Positions 44,939-57,804 of a DNA stretch of 64,000 nt are shown here, piece by piece. The first letter of the stretch is position 1. Every line of letters begins with the position of its first letter. Where the stretch lies: positions 20,887,228 to 20,951,227 of the forward strand of contig OY997595.1 of the NCBI GenBank assembly GCA_963921825.1, read 5' to 3'. The notes beneath the pieces are model-generated. The model saw nothing but the letters and a program-made list of their open reading frames with translations. It was not told the origin of the DNA and did no database searches. The stretch comes from Erodium maritimum (Eukaryota > Streptophyta > Magnoliopsida > Geraniales > Geraniaceae). A program made the translations under genes and the position numbers.

Positions 44939-47110
44939 GAAGTCTCAGAAACTCTAAAATTAGAGTTATCCTATCTTCTCTAACCTGCCGCCGTTTTCAC
45001 AAGCTCTATGGTCATTTCCGGCTCTTCTTCCTCCTTCTCCTCGTTTCACACGGTCGACACCATCAAAGACTTGGCCTCGTCACGCTTGACAGCCGTGGAA
45101 AGCCTCACAGGCCATGGCGGCGGGATCCCAAGTCACTCCCCACCGCGATGCGCCACCTCTCCCCATCACGAATCCATCTGGCAGCACCGCTGCGTGATGG
45201 AGCCCTGTCCCTCTAGGCCTACACGTCGCGCGCAGGGTCTTAGTTCTTCCTGGCTTCTCTTTGAGGTCGGCGTCACAGCCGACATCGATATCTACAACCC
45301 GTCCCAATGAACACCCCAAGTAGCCCCAGATCCGAGAGAGGCAAGTTGTGGCATGGCCACCACTCCGCCCCACGAAGACACCCCCGACAATGAATCTCAG
45401 GCCGGGCCAGCCACTTCTGTTTGATAATCCGGCGAGAGGATCCGTGGATGTCATCTCGGACCGACTGGGTGGGGTCTCTTTGGAGGACGATGTCGTAGTC
45501 AATGTCTCGAGCGAGGAAATCCTTGTCGTTTCTGATGGTTGGTATCGACTATCGTTGGTTGTGAGGATCGTCGTCGACGTCAGCTGTAACCCAAAGATTT
45601 TATGCGGCGTCATAGTCCAACGTTGGCAGGTGAACGGTATGGAGGTCAACGTCCTCTCCAAGGACGTCGTGTCGTTCATTTTCCCGTCAGATATAGCCCT
45701 CAACCGGATCCGACACAAGGGTATGTGGACCTTTAGTGGGTACCCTTTTCTCCTGGTCCCCCTCATCCCGTGCATGCAACTAGACGCCATCCCTTTCCGA
45801 TTGATGGAGATCATAGTGAAGGCGTACAACGTCCCGGGAATGCCCAAAACGATCCCATCCGGTCCCTGTTGGCAAACTCGTTGGGTACCGAGGTGGTTGA
45901 GGCTCCCTTACCCACCCTACGGCCATAAGATAATTTTATCTGGTTCTGGGTTAGTTTGGATGTGGACAGACCGCTTCGGTGAAGTATCTGGTTACAGTTT
46001 TTTAGGACATCGGGAGCCCACCTCGATGGGATTGCAATACGAGAGGCTCCCAGGCTTCTTTGTCCGTTGTGGACGCCTTACCCACCGCGCCAAGGCCTGC
46101 TAGGCCCGTATCCCAAGAGTGGGATGAGAGGAGCCCCAGGTGGAAGACCTCCTAACTTCTCTCATCCTTGAGTTCGAGGTAGTAGGCAGGATACAGGGAA
46201 GACAACTTTCTCCTCCTCCGGGTTTTCCTACTTTACAAAGTACTAGAGGGGAGGTAGTACCAAAGACTGATGACTTGGCTAAGAAGGTTACTGAGGGAAC
46301 ACCTCCGTTTTCTCAGGGGGCGTATCCAGAATCGTCAGATGGGACATGCACGATCACGAATACCATTGGCCTGGCTAACCTCAGTTAGGAGACTGGTCGG
46401 GAGGCATTGGGAGGGGAGCTCAACTACGTTAGTGGGAGCCCTACAAAATTACCGTCGCCTTCTCTGGAGGGCCCTCAACAGATGATGAAAACTCATGTTC
46501 GGGTCGGGAAATAGAAAGAACCTCGGGAGCTCGAGAGGAGCATGAGTCCCAAGCGCCTGAAGATACCGAAGACCAAAGGAAGAAACATGACAAGGCAGGT
46601 CCATAGCCGCGCTTCCTAATCGAAAAGGGCCCTAGAGACATCGGGATCCCCACCCGCATAATACCTGCTCCTCGATGAAGACGAAGTTGAGGACGACTGT
46701 GATTAGGTGCGGGCTGCAAAACAGCATCGCCAGGAACCATGAGTTTCTATGGGGCTCGGGGGGTAGACGGGTGGTGGCCTACCCCTCACGTACCGGGACC
46801 GGTTCTACAACCCGTGACTTGGGGGAGCGTGCCTACACCAAGGATTTCCTGCTGCTTTTGTTGTTTCATTTATGTTTTAGTTTGGATATTTCTATAGTTG
46901 TTTGATTTCGGTATTTTACATTCCCGGTTCAGGATAGGACGTGTGAATTTTTATCTTTGTTTAAGATTAAAATTAGACTACTCCGACGGATTAAAGACCA
47001 CCGGTTTCCTACGGGAGACTCGATTTTATTCTGGTTCTCAGGGCTTCTGGCCCTACTTGTATTGTTTGATTAACATTAGTAATGCAATTCCTCGTCGCCC
47101 GTTTAAAAAA
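44939..47110 (+). mobile_element. Internally deleted LINE derivative keeping ORF1
   Basis: An 8-bp direct repeat AAGTATTG lies at 44931-44938 and 47111-47118, and a short A tail (TTTAAAAAA) precedes the right copy. The 2.2-kb body has a leader, a DUF4283-type ORF1 (to 46103), degenerate sequence and a 3' end. ORF2 is absent. The element resembles an L1 copy that lost its enzyme gene but was still inserted as a unit. Confidence 0.7.
45378..46103 (+). pseudogene. LINE ORF1-like protein (DUF4283 plus defective zinc knuckle)
   Basis: An open frame starts at ATG 45348 or, more in line with the family, ATG 45390. It shows the DUF4283 pattern: VIVQRWQVNGMEVNVL, FIFPSDIALNRIRHKGMWTF, GYPFLLVPLI. After that come PYPPYGHKIILSGSGLVW and a terminal YERLPGFFVRCGRLTHRAKAC just before TAG. 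In relatives the knuckle reads C-x2-C-x4-H-x4-C; here the first Cys is replaced. Coding-like sequence continues past the stop (EDLLTSLILEFEVVG). The protein would bind element RNA. Confidence 0.65.
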
Positions 47111-47371
47111 AAGTATTGAAACCGTATGTGAGAAAACTTGTTCTTGTCTTATTAGTGATAAAAAGGGATCACCAAAGCTTCTTAATTGTTTCTTCTCCAA
47201 CATTTCAGCACAAGAAACTCCTCACATCGACATTTACAATCGGCTACAACAAAAAACCACATGATGCTCTGTCCACGAAAAGAGGTATCAATTATTATTA
47301 CGACAACAATTAAAGTCAACATATGCCAGAGTTTGATTTTGTTTTGATCGAGATAAATATTAATTAGTATT

Positions 47372-48030
47372 TTTTTTTGACGAAAAGCGGGAGGCATTAA
47401 TTTTATATATCAATCAAAGTGACATACATACAATCTGATGAAAGCGCACAAGCAAACGATAAAGTTACAGACTCCAAACTAACAAGCCTATAATATAATA
47501 TTACCGAACTCCCTACTAGAACGCACATAGGGCGCCCTAGAACGTGCAAACACGTGCACGTCAAAAGTGCAACAACGTGCACACCAAACCGTGTCACACA
47601 ACGGGCACACCAAACCGTGCAACTAGTGCACACCCAATCTGCACCAAGTGCAGTTATTGAAAAGCTGTAAAACGAAAGGAGAAAAAAAAAACTAGCCGAT
47701 TCAGAGTCGCCACCGTCCGACAAGGGACCTTGACCCGAGGAATCTAGAAAACGCGAACTCCAGATCCCCGCTAAAGGTAACCGTTCAGGCCGGATCTGCA
47801 GCGTGACGAGTCGTCGGAGCTGCCCACCACCGCTCAGACCCACCTTGCGAGTCCGTTGGCACCAAAACAACATCAGCCGGAGTTAGAGAGAGGGAGACGG
47901 AGGCTCCGCCGGTAATAGCCAAGGCCGGAGCCCCAACTATTACCGGCGGAGAAGAATGATTGAGAGGGGCGGCTGCTACTTCTTCTCCTAGGGTTGAGGG
48001 GGGGCGGCACCGAACTTTAGTTTTTTTTTT
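47372..48030 (-). mobile_element. Short poly(A) retroposon, minus strand
   Basis: A perfect 16-bp TSD, AATATTAATTAGTATT, lies at 47356-47371 and 48031-48046. The left edge begins with a T run followed by GACGAAAAGCGGGAGG, which on the minus strand is a 3' end with poly(A). The 659-bp body is probably a 5'-truncated LINE or a non-autonomous derivative. The long exact TSD suggests a fairly recent insertion. Confidence 0.85.
47904..47951. repeat. 15-bp perfect inverted repeat (hairpin)
   Basis: CTCCGCCGGTAATAG at 47904-47918 and its exact complement CTATTACCGGCGGAG at 47937-47951 are separated by 18 nt, in the 5' part of the minus-strand retroposon. Confidence 0.9.
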
Positions 48031-48046
48031 AATATTAATTAGTATT

Positions 48047-48844
48047 GGTAATCAGTTCAAGAGATTATTTATATTTGTCTTTTTAAAAGACATATATAGT
48101 AAGATATTGGTCATGTTTACTAAACTATCCAAAATTCAAAAATATCACACTAGGTACTCTAAGTTTTAGTCACAGACAATCTTTTGTGAATTAATCACAA
48201 GCCATTTACATGATTTTACTATGTAACCGATAGTTATCAATACTTTAAGATAAGTGTACGTACGCAACCAATATTTAGGTTAAATATTTGTATTTAATCC
48301 TTTCTAAAAGGCTAATATTGCAAAACAGTGATAGCGTGAGAGCAAAGAAAAAGAGATCCAAATGGCTTATTTTTGAAATTTAGAAATAAAGAACATAAGC
48401 TAAGTTGGACTTAGATCATATCATAGCCACCAACTTAGAAACACATTATCAACAGTCATGAACTTTGTCTTTGTATTACCCCTACTAAAACTAACACAAT
48501 ACATATGAAATCGGTCATGCACATCTCACATTGTTACTCCAAACTTCATGACATATGATATTATTGTTACTCTAAAACACATGATATTATAGTCTGAGCT
48601 ATTATTTTTCTTTTAATGTAGCAGAGGTAATACAGTTTAATATCGCATCATGCAATTTCCCCCAACAATAATCCTCTCTTTCACTAGTATATCTCTCAAA
48701 ATCTTTCATCTTTTCTTTCCCACTTATTCAGCTTTCGCACTCGGGTAGCAGAAGCAAGACAAAAGAGATGCAAAAGTTAAGGTCAGAACCAAGACATAAC
48801 TAGTTAGCTAACAATGTCACATTAATCCTTAAAGTCCTCCATTG
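48047..48844. other. Intergenic region and CDKD 3' flank
   Basis: AT-rich sequence. The part around 48.1-48.3 kb faintly resembles the MITE in MTN intron 3 (TTAGTCACAGA, CATTTACATG, CTTTAAGATAA) but has no clear ends. No gene is seen. Confidence 0.4.
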
Positions 48845-51963
<3,119 letters not shown>

Positions 51964-52011
51964 GGCTGCTAATTTTCTTCTCCTACCTTGTTGTCGGGTA
52001 ATTGGAGAGTG

Positions 52012-52020
52012 CTTTTATAG
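52012..52020 (-). promoter_or_regulatory. Possible TATA box of CDKD
   Basis: CTATAAAAG on the minus strand, about 50 bp upstream of the CDKD ATG at 51963. The implied leader would be very short, so use of this site is uncertain. Confidence 0.35.
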
Positions 52021-52434
52021 AAGCATCTCAGAAGAGCTTGTTCGATTCAAAATTGAGGCTTATTCGGAATGTATGCCCCCCAAAAGAAAAATAATACAGA
52101 TGTTTGAATCACACAGTGATGATCTGAAAAATTTCGAGGAACATATGGTGAATTTGCAGAGCGGCGGTGACAAAGAAGTAGGGAACAGTATCTATCTGGG
52201 TACCGTCACTAGGAGCTCGTTGGGTTCGATTCGAGTCTTTGACTCGGGCATCTGTTCTTTATATTCGATTCGAGTAAGTCTGTTTAAATATTAAGTTCAA
52301 GTTTATACCATATTTATGGGGTAAACGTAAAACTCATGAAAATATGTTTCTGAACTATTTTCTTTTGACACAAATGTAATGTGGTGATCTTTTGTTTCCT
52401 TTCAAAAATATGTTATTTTTCGGAAAGGGATTAC
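52021..52434. other. 5' flank of CDKD
   Basis: A plus-strand ORF of 116 codons (51944-52294) overlaps the CDKD start region but has no recognisable domain and is not annotated as a gene. Confidence 0.4.
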
Positions 52435-53640
52435 GCAAGAAAATACCGGTTCTTTGACTATGGTTTTCATGAAGCACATGTTAGTTGAGCTTTTTTCAGA
52501 CTGTAACGAAAGACTACCAAAAATTGTTACAAACCAACAAAATCTGTTAAATCTGAGGGAAAACACCAAGAAACAACTATGGTGTGACTTTATAGTACAA
52601 AATACAACTATAGAGTATTTTGTCGACCAAATCACATCGTCTCGAAACTTAAACTCCAAAAACCATAAACATCTGTCTAAAAATAGACGGCCTGTTAACC
52701 GCGTGATGGGAAAATGCCAAGAAACAACTATGGTTTGACTTTATATTACAAAATACAACTATAGAGTTATGACTGAAACTGAGGGCATTTTGGTCTTTAC
52801 ACCTACGCTGTTAACGGGTCGTCTATTTTTTGACAGATTTTTATGGTTTTTGAAGTTTAAGTTTCGGGACGATGTGATTTGGTCGAAAAAATTCTCTATA
52901 GTTGTATTTTGAGCTATAAAGTTGGACCATAGTTGTTTCTTGGTGTTTTCCCTAATTTTGACAGAAAACTTGAGGAAAAAAACATGTGGGTATTTAAACA
53001 TTTCTAAATGACCAAAATACCCTCAAATGTTGTGCACTAGTTAGGTTTTTTTTCAAGAACCAACTGTTCAATGACTATGATATTATTGAGGGTATTTAGG
53101 TCTTTTTAACTCATCCGTTAGAGCTTCGTCTATTTTTGGACGGAATCTGATAGTTTTTAACATTTTTCGTTAGTCTTAAGTTGTCATTTAAAAAAGTTGT
53201 ACTCCACAAGTGCTGTTGTGATAATGAAAGTCAAAAAACCGGTGTGTAGCGGAGTTTTTGGTTTCCGTTTATTTTATCAACCTTTTGAAATTACGTTATT
53301 ACCCTCTAACTTAAGTTAAGTCAATCCCCGACTTTTCACTTAACATTGACTTTATTGTTCGTCTTTCTCCTTCCCTTCTTCCGTTTCCCTTTAATAGTAA
53401 GTAATGTTTCCATAGTTTAGAGGTGGGATAACACCAGAAAACAACTATCGTTTGACTTCCTAGTACAAATCACAACTATAGACTTTCTTATCGTCCATAG
53501 TACATAGTCCCGTTAGTTAAATTATCATAAACCATAATCAGCCGTCCAAATAGACGGAAACCGTTGCTGAAAAGCGTGTGCTGCTCACGTGTACCATTTA
53601 ATGACAGGAATGCCCTCAGTAAATGAGTGAAATATGGACA
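52435..53640. repeat. Cluster of direct and inverted repeats, likely DNA-transposon ends
   Basis: The motif CCAAGAAACAACTATGG followed by a variant of TACAAAATACAACTATAGA occurs directly at about 52566 and 52717, inverted at about 52888-52950, and in weaker form at about 53440. The larger arms 52556-52697 and 52809-52954 are about 145-bp inverted repeats around a ~110-bp spacer. No protein is encoded. It may be a fold-back element or part of the left end of MULE-2. Confidence 0.7.
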
Positions 53641-53775
53641 AAAACCATCCATTCGAACTCCATTTTGTGTTGTTTCATAAGGCGAAGTCGAAGAAGAGGG
53701 CCGTGAAAGTGGAAGATGAAGAAGGTCGACAGTGCAGGAAGAAGAGGGTCGAGATCGCAGGAAGAAGAAGGTGCA

Positions 53776-54706
53776 ATGGTAAGATCTGAAACCCTTTGTC
53801 AGTAGGTCGATTTGTTTGTGTCGAAATATGAAATCCCCAAATGAAATTCCCAAACCTTGTGTTAGTAGCTCGATGTTGTCGTGTGGAAAAGTGAAATTCC
53901 AACAAAACATGGGTCTGATGTAGATAAATAGCAGGTTATTTTTGAAACCCTAATCCGAAAAAGATATAGGTATGAGCTAGGGTTCCAAAAAAATTTGGAT
54001 GAATAAAAATTGTGTACTATTGAAATTGTTCAGGGCAAACTAGATTTGATGTAGAAATGTTGTGTATTATTGAAATTGAGTGTATTATTGTTAAAATTTT
54101 GTGAATGATTGAAATTGTTTGAGCAAGGATGTTTTTCTGTATTATCAAAATTTAGGAAGTTTAATAAAGGTGTTCATATGTCATGGGAAAGTAAGGATGT
54201 TGTATTTTGAATTGTGGAATCCATTTGTTGTATTTTGAAACATGACAGCAGTGTTGTAACATTTGTTTTGATCTGAACTGATAATTTAGGGAGTTGAATT
54301 TGGAAAGCAAAGCATAGTGTTATGCCACTATGGTGTTCCAGCCCCTATGCTCACATCATACTCAATTAAAAATCCTGGTAGAAGATTTTATGGTTGTGGG
54401 AAGTACAATATAAGGCATCCAACTCGTATGATAATAGTATTTAACATTAATTTATGGTGAAAGGAGATTTCAACTTTGTGAAGTGTTGAACAATAATGTC
54501 TGATGCAGGTTGAAATAAGTTGTAAGTTTTTCCTATGGGTAGATGAATTAGTACCTGAACTGCATGAGAGGATAACGTCATTGGAAGAATCCATACGTCA
54601 AGAGACAAGAAAGAATGGGAAATGGGCAAGATGTTTTTCCAATTGTATTTGGTGTATGTATGATATCATGGTTTATATGGTGGTACTATTTATGATTAAG
54701 GGTTAG
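53776..54706 (+). pseudogene. GRF zinc-finger and transmembrane protein (MULE-2 cargo)
   Basis: A short first exon ends ATG|GTAAGA at 53778. The second starts at 54290 and encodes the GRF finger: VLCHYGVPAPMLTSYS, then KNPGRRFYGCGKYN. A third exon (54509-54706) begins after ATGCAG and encodes CKFFLWVDELVPELHE, a short coiled coil (RITSLEESIRQETRK) and a C-terminal hydrophobic segment (DIMVYMVVLFMI). The donor joining exons 2 and 3 in frame is not obvious (CTC|GTATGA gives the wrong phase), so the gene may be broken. Domain order equals that of the GRF gene in MULE-1, and it too is followed by a convergent gene. Confidence 0.65.
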
Positions 54707-55013
54707 AAGGAAGACATGTAGGTTATGTAGACCTAAATGAGTATGTCACTGTTATAGTGTGTAATAGGTGAAGTTTATATTTAGGGTTGCTTATCAGTCA
54801 GAAGTACTTAATGTTTGTATTATGAAGCATTTAATGATAAGTTATCCAGCAATGTATTGCACACAACTTATCTAATATTATGACATTTTGAACACAAGAT
54901 AACATAACATAGATATGAAGTACATGTTGTTTCAGTTGCAGTACATACAATGAGAAGGCAAATTACCACACAAACGGTTTACGAAATAGACTTGTGGATG
55001 CAGTCGTACTACC
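54707..55013. other. Spacer between convergent MULE-2 genes
   Basis: About 300 bp of AT-rich sequence without a gene, probably the shared 3' flanks of the two convergent genes. Confidence 0.45.
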
Positions 55014-55462
55014 TTAAGAGGAAACAATCTCCTTTTCATCTCCATTGTCTTGGACATCGGGTTGTGGGATCTGAGGGGGAGATGATGGAGGAGCTTGTGT
55101 GTAAGGTTGTGGTGGTTGTAGTTTGGGATGAAACAATTTCCTTCTGGTTGTAGTACTTTGTTGGACTGGTGGTTGCTCTGAACTTCATCATCAGATGGCT
55201 GATCGTCATCGTGTGGGACATAGTCTGCAGTTGGAGGCTGGTAATTTGCTTGTCCTTCATCCGGATAAGAGTATTCCCAATTGGACAACAATTCTTGTGG
55301 ATGCACATATGGTGGTGTGGGAGGAGGAGGACCATAAGATGGTGCTTTGTTCCATTAATCAGAGTGCTCAAAAGATGACTGAGGTGAACCATGCTAACCT
55401 TTTGACTCCCATTCTCGCAACCTCCTTTCATCATCCTCATCTAAAACATATTTCTTGTCCAT
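55014..55462 (-). pseudogene. Proline-rich and acidic protein (MULE-2 cargo), broken
   Basis: From ATG at 55462 the minus-strand frame reads MDKKYVLDEDDERRLREWES, then meets two stops (near 55392 and 55359). It continues as SYGPPPPTPPYVHPQELL and YVPHDDDQPSDDEVQ. A one-base shift near 55120 opens a proline/glutamine-rich end (YTQAPPSSPPQIPQPDVQ) that stops at TAA 55016-55014. No known domain. Position and composition parallel the acidic gene that converges on the GRF gene in MULE-1. Confidence 0.45.
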
Positions 55463-55867
55463 ACCTTTGTGTGGTCCTAACAAGTGAAGCACATGGCCTT
55501 TTATAGGCAATATTGTAAATACAGAACCACACAAACCAATGGAAAAATAATTGAACAACATTCACTTCAATTATCTAATCGAAGACCTGTTTCATACACA
55601 GTGAAAGCAACCCAACCCAACCCACTCCTTACAAAAGCTCCCAAAGCTGGCTTGGAAGAGGGAATCTGATTCCCATAGGGTTTCACAAAAGTACTATAGT
55701 GAGCACATGGTGTCGGCCACCATATAGAGCACAATAATACAATAGTCCAAAAGTTAATGGCCATTATGGCCTTTACCAACCAAAAAATATAATAAGTAAT
55801 GACTCACAACAAACACCTATATCCTAAGGTTGAGAATTGTGGCCTTCCTTCATCTGAACTCCTTTCT
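55463..55867. other. Spacer within the MULE-2 region
   Basis: No coding signal. Probably the promoter side of the proline-rich gene and the 3' flank of the transposase gene. Confidence 0.4.
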
Positions 55868-57466
55868 TCAAAGCCTCTCCTGAAGTTCCTCATCCGGCAA
55901 CTTCTCCTCTTCCTCTACTTGCATGCTGCCTTGTTGCTTGAAGCCATATGTCAAATCCTTTAGCTGCCTGCGAGATAGTGATGGAGATAAGTCAAATATG
56001 TGTTATTTTCATGCTCATACTCATTTGCTATGAAATAGTAATTCTCATACTCATATGTTGTTCTGTAATATCATAATCAAATCATAGTATACATATGGAC
56101 CTCACTCTCTCTTCTTAGGACACATATCCGAAAGACGAAGCCATATCGGTAGTCAGAAGACGAAGCCATATGTCATATGAAATCATGTTAGTCTTTTCAT
56201 GTTCCTCTATCTAATTACTCATATTTGTTTATGCAACTATTCTCATCCTTGTTTTCTTCAATACCAAGGCCAACACTACTCGGTGAATAAGACTTCCTAA
56301 AAGATTAACAAGAGACTAATTGAACTATGTACTTTAGGATAATCTGTTTAGGATATTTTTGGATCCTATTTTTAGGAATTGAACTCTCTATTTTTGTAAT
56401 ATCCAAACTAGGAATTATATTACATATACTATGAATTTTAGGATAAAAAGAATAAAAATACATCTTTTTATTCTTTAATCTTTCAATTCCCCCTAAGTAG
56501 TGAACAAATCATGTTCAACCTAACCTATAGTTGTAAGAAACCAGGATGTCAATGAAACTAATAAATATGAACAAAAGGTTCATCAGTAAAACCAGTAGAA
56601 ACTAAGAATTAAACTAACAATTATCAGATAAGTTTAGGTGAGCAGAAAAAGAATACTTGAACAAAAATACCTTAGAGTTTTTCCAAGCTACCTCTCCTAC
56701 AGACTTGGCTTCAACCTTGTTCATATTGCTGACTGTGGTTCGAGGAGTAGCTTTACCTGCCTTCATTTCATTTGCCTTTGCATTGCTGGTGATTGTGGGC
56801 TTCGCATAACTGGCCTTGGTGTGGGTTCCTTTGCAATAGGTTGTACTGTAAGTGACGGTATGAAAGTCACATTCTTACCCACTTTCTTAGTCACCTTATG
56901 TGTTGGCACCTTGCTTTTTTGATGCGTAGGCTTCTTGATGAATTTCTTAACACTTAAACTGCTTGGCACTTTCTTGTTCCGTGGGGTACGCTTTTGTCGT
57001 AATACTTTCGCAGATGTCATAGACTCAAAGGAAGCCTCAATGTTGCTCGCGGCTTTGTCCTCATCCACAACCTGACCTTTCAGCCTTGCCTTAATCCCCC
57101 CGAAAGACGATGTTTTTTTGTTCTTAGCTGGTCCTGTCCTCCAGAAGTCCTCTCCAAGAAGATCGAGAAATTGTTCCACTTCTGCAATGATCTTTTCGTG
57201 GTGATTAACAACTTTCCTCACCTCAACGTCAAATATTTGACTTCGTTCATCCTCACTTCGTTCATCCATAGGCAGGTCCTCATCTCCTCCAAGGTCCACA
57301 GGCTCGGCCTCATCGCCTCTATTACCAGCCATGGTATCTTGTCCTCAACTGTTTCCTGCCATGGTATCATCCCCTCGACAGTCATCATCCCCTCCAAAGT
57401 CATCATCACCTCCAAGAAAATCATCATCCCCAAGATAATCGTCATCTCCAAACAACCCTTCATTAT
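55868..57466 (-). pseudogene. C-terminal extension of the MULE-2 transposase, downstream of the gypsy insertion
   Basis: On the minus strand, the frame entering from the insertion point at 57466 reads EGLFGDDDYLGDDDFLGG and DDDFGGDDD. It meets one TGA (near 57343), then runs from a Met (57332) through GGDEDLPMDERSEDERSQI, a helical part (VVNHHEKIIAEVEQFLDLL) and a Lys/Arg-rich tail to TGA near 56763. A shifted frame continues to a donor AAG|GTATTT at 56671, and a candidate last exon lies at 55967-55868. The frame upstream of the insertion (62655 onward) joins this one directly, showing one gene split by the retrotransposon. It may instead include a separate gene starting at 57332. Confidence 0.55.
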
Positions 57467-57468
57467 TA

Positions 57469-57776
57469 TGTTATGGTACATTTGGGCTTTTGGGCTTTAA
57501 TGAGTTGTTTTTCATTTCAATTTAGAACTTTGGGCTTGTTTCAGCTTGGCCCAGGCCTGCTTTACAATTACTGTTTGTCTTCTTATTCTCGAGAAAATGA
57601 AATGAGAATCAGATTTTGGCATTTTGCATCGTCTTCGTACGACCCTCTCTCCCTCTCCTCTCTCTCTATCTCCCTTCCTTGTCCTTCCCTTCTACATTCT
57701 TCATTTCTCCCCAACAATCCAAACCCTAGAGAGCCTCCGCCGCTCCTTCTTCATCATAAGCAGCTTACTGCTTACA
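57469..57776 (+). repeat. 5' LTR of the gypsy element
   Basis: 308 bp, nearly identical to 62352-62654, differing by a few substitutions and short indels such as a missing TCTA unit. Confidence 0.92.
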
Positions 57777-57777
57777 C

Positions 57778-57791
57778 TGGTATCAGAATCC
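57778..57791 (+). promoter_or_regulatory. Primer-binding site of the gypsy element
   Basis: TGGTATCAGAATCC one base after the 5' LTR, complementary over its first ten bases to initiator tRNA-Met. Confidence 0.8.
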
Positions 57792-57804
57792 CTTTCCAAG
57801 CACC

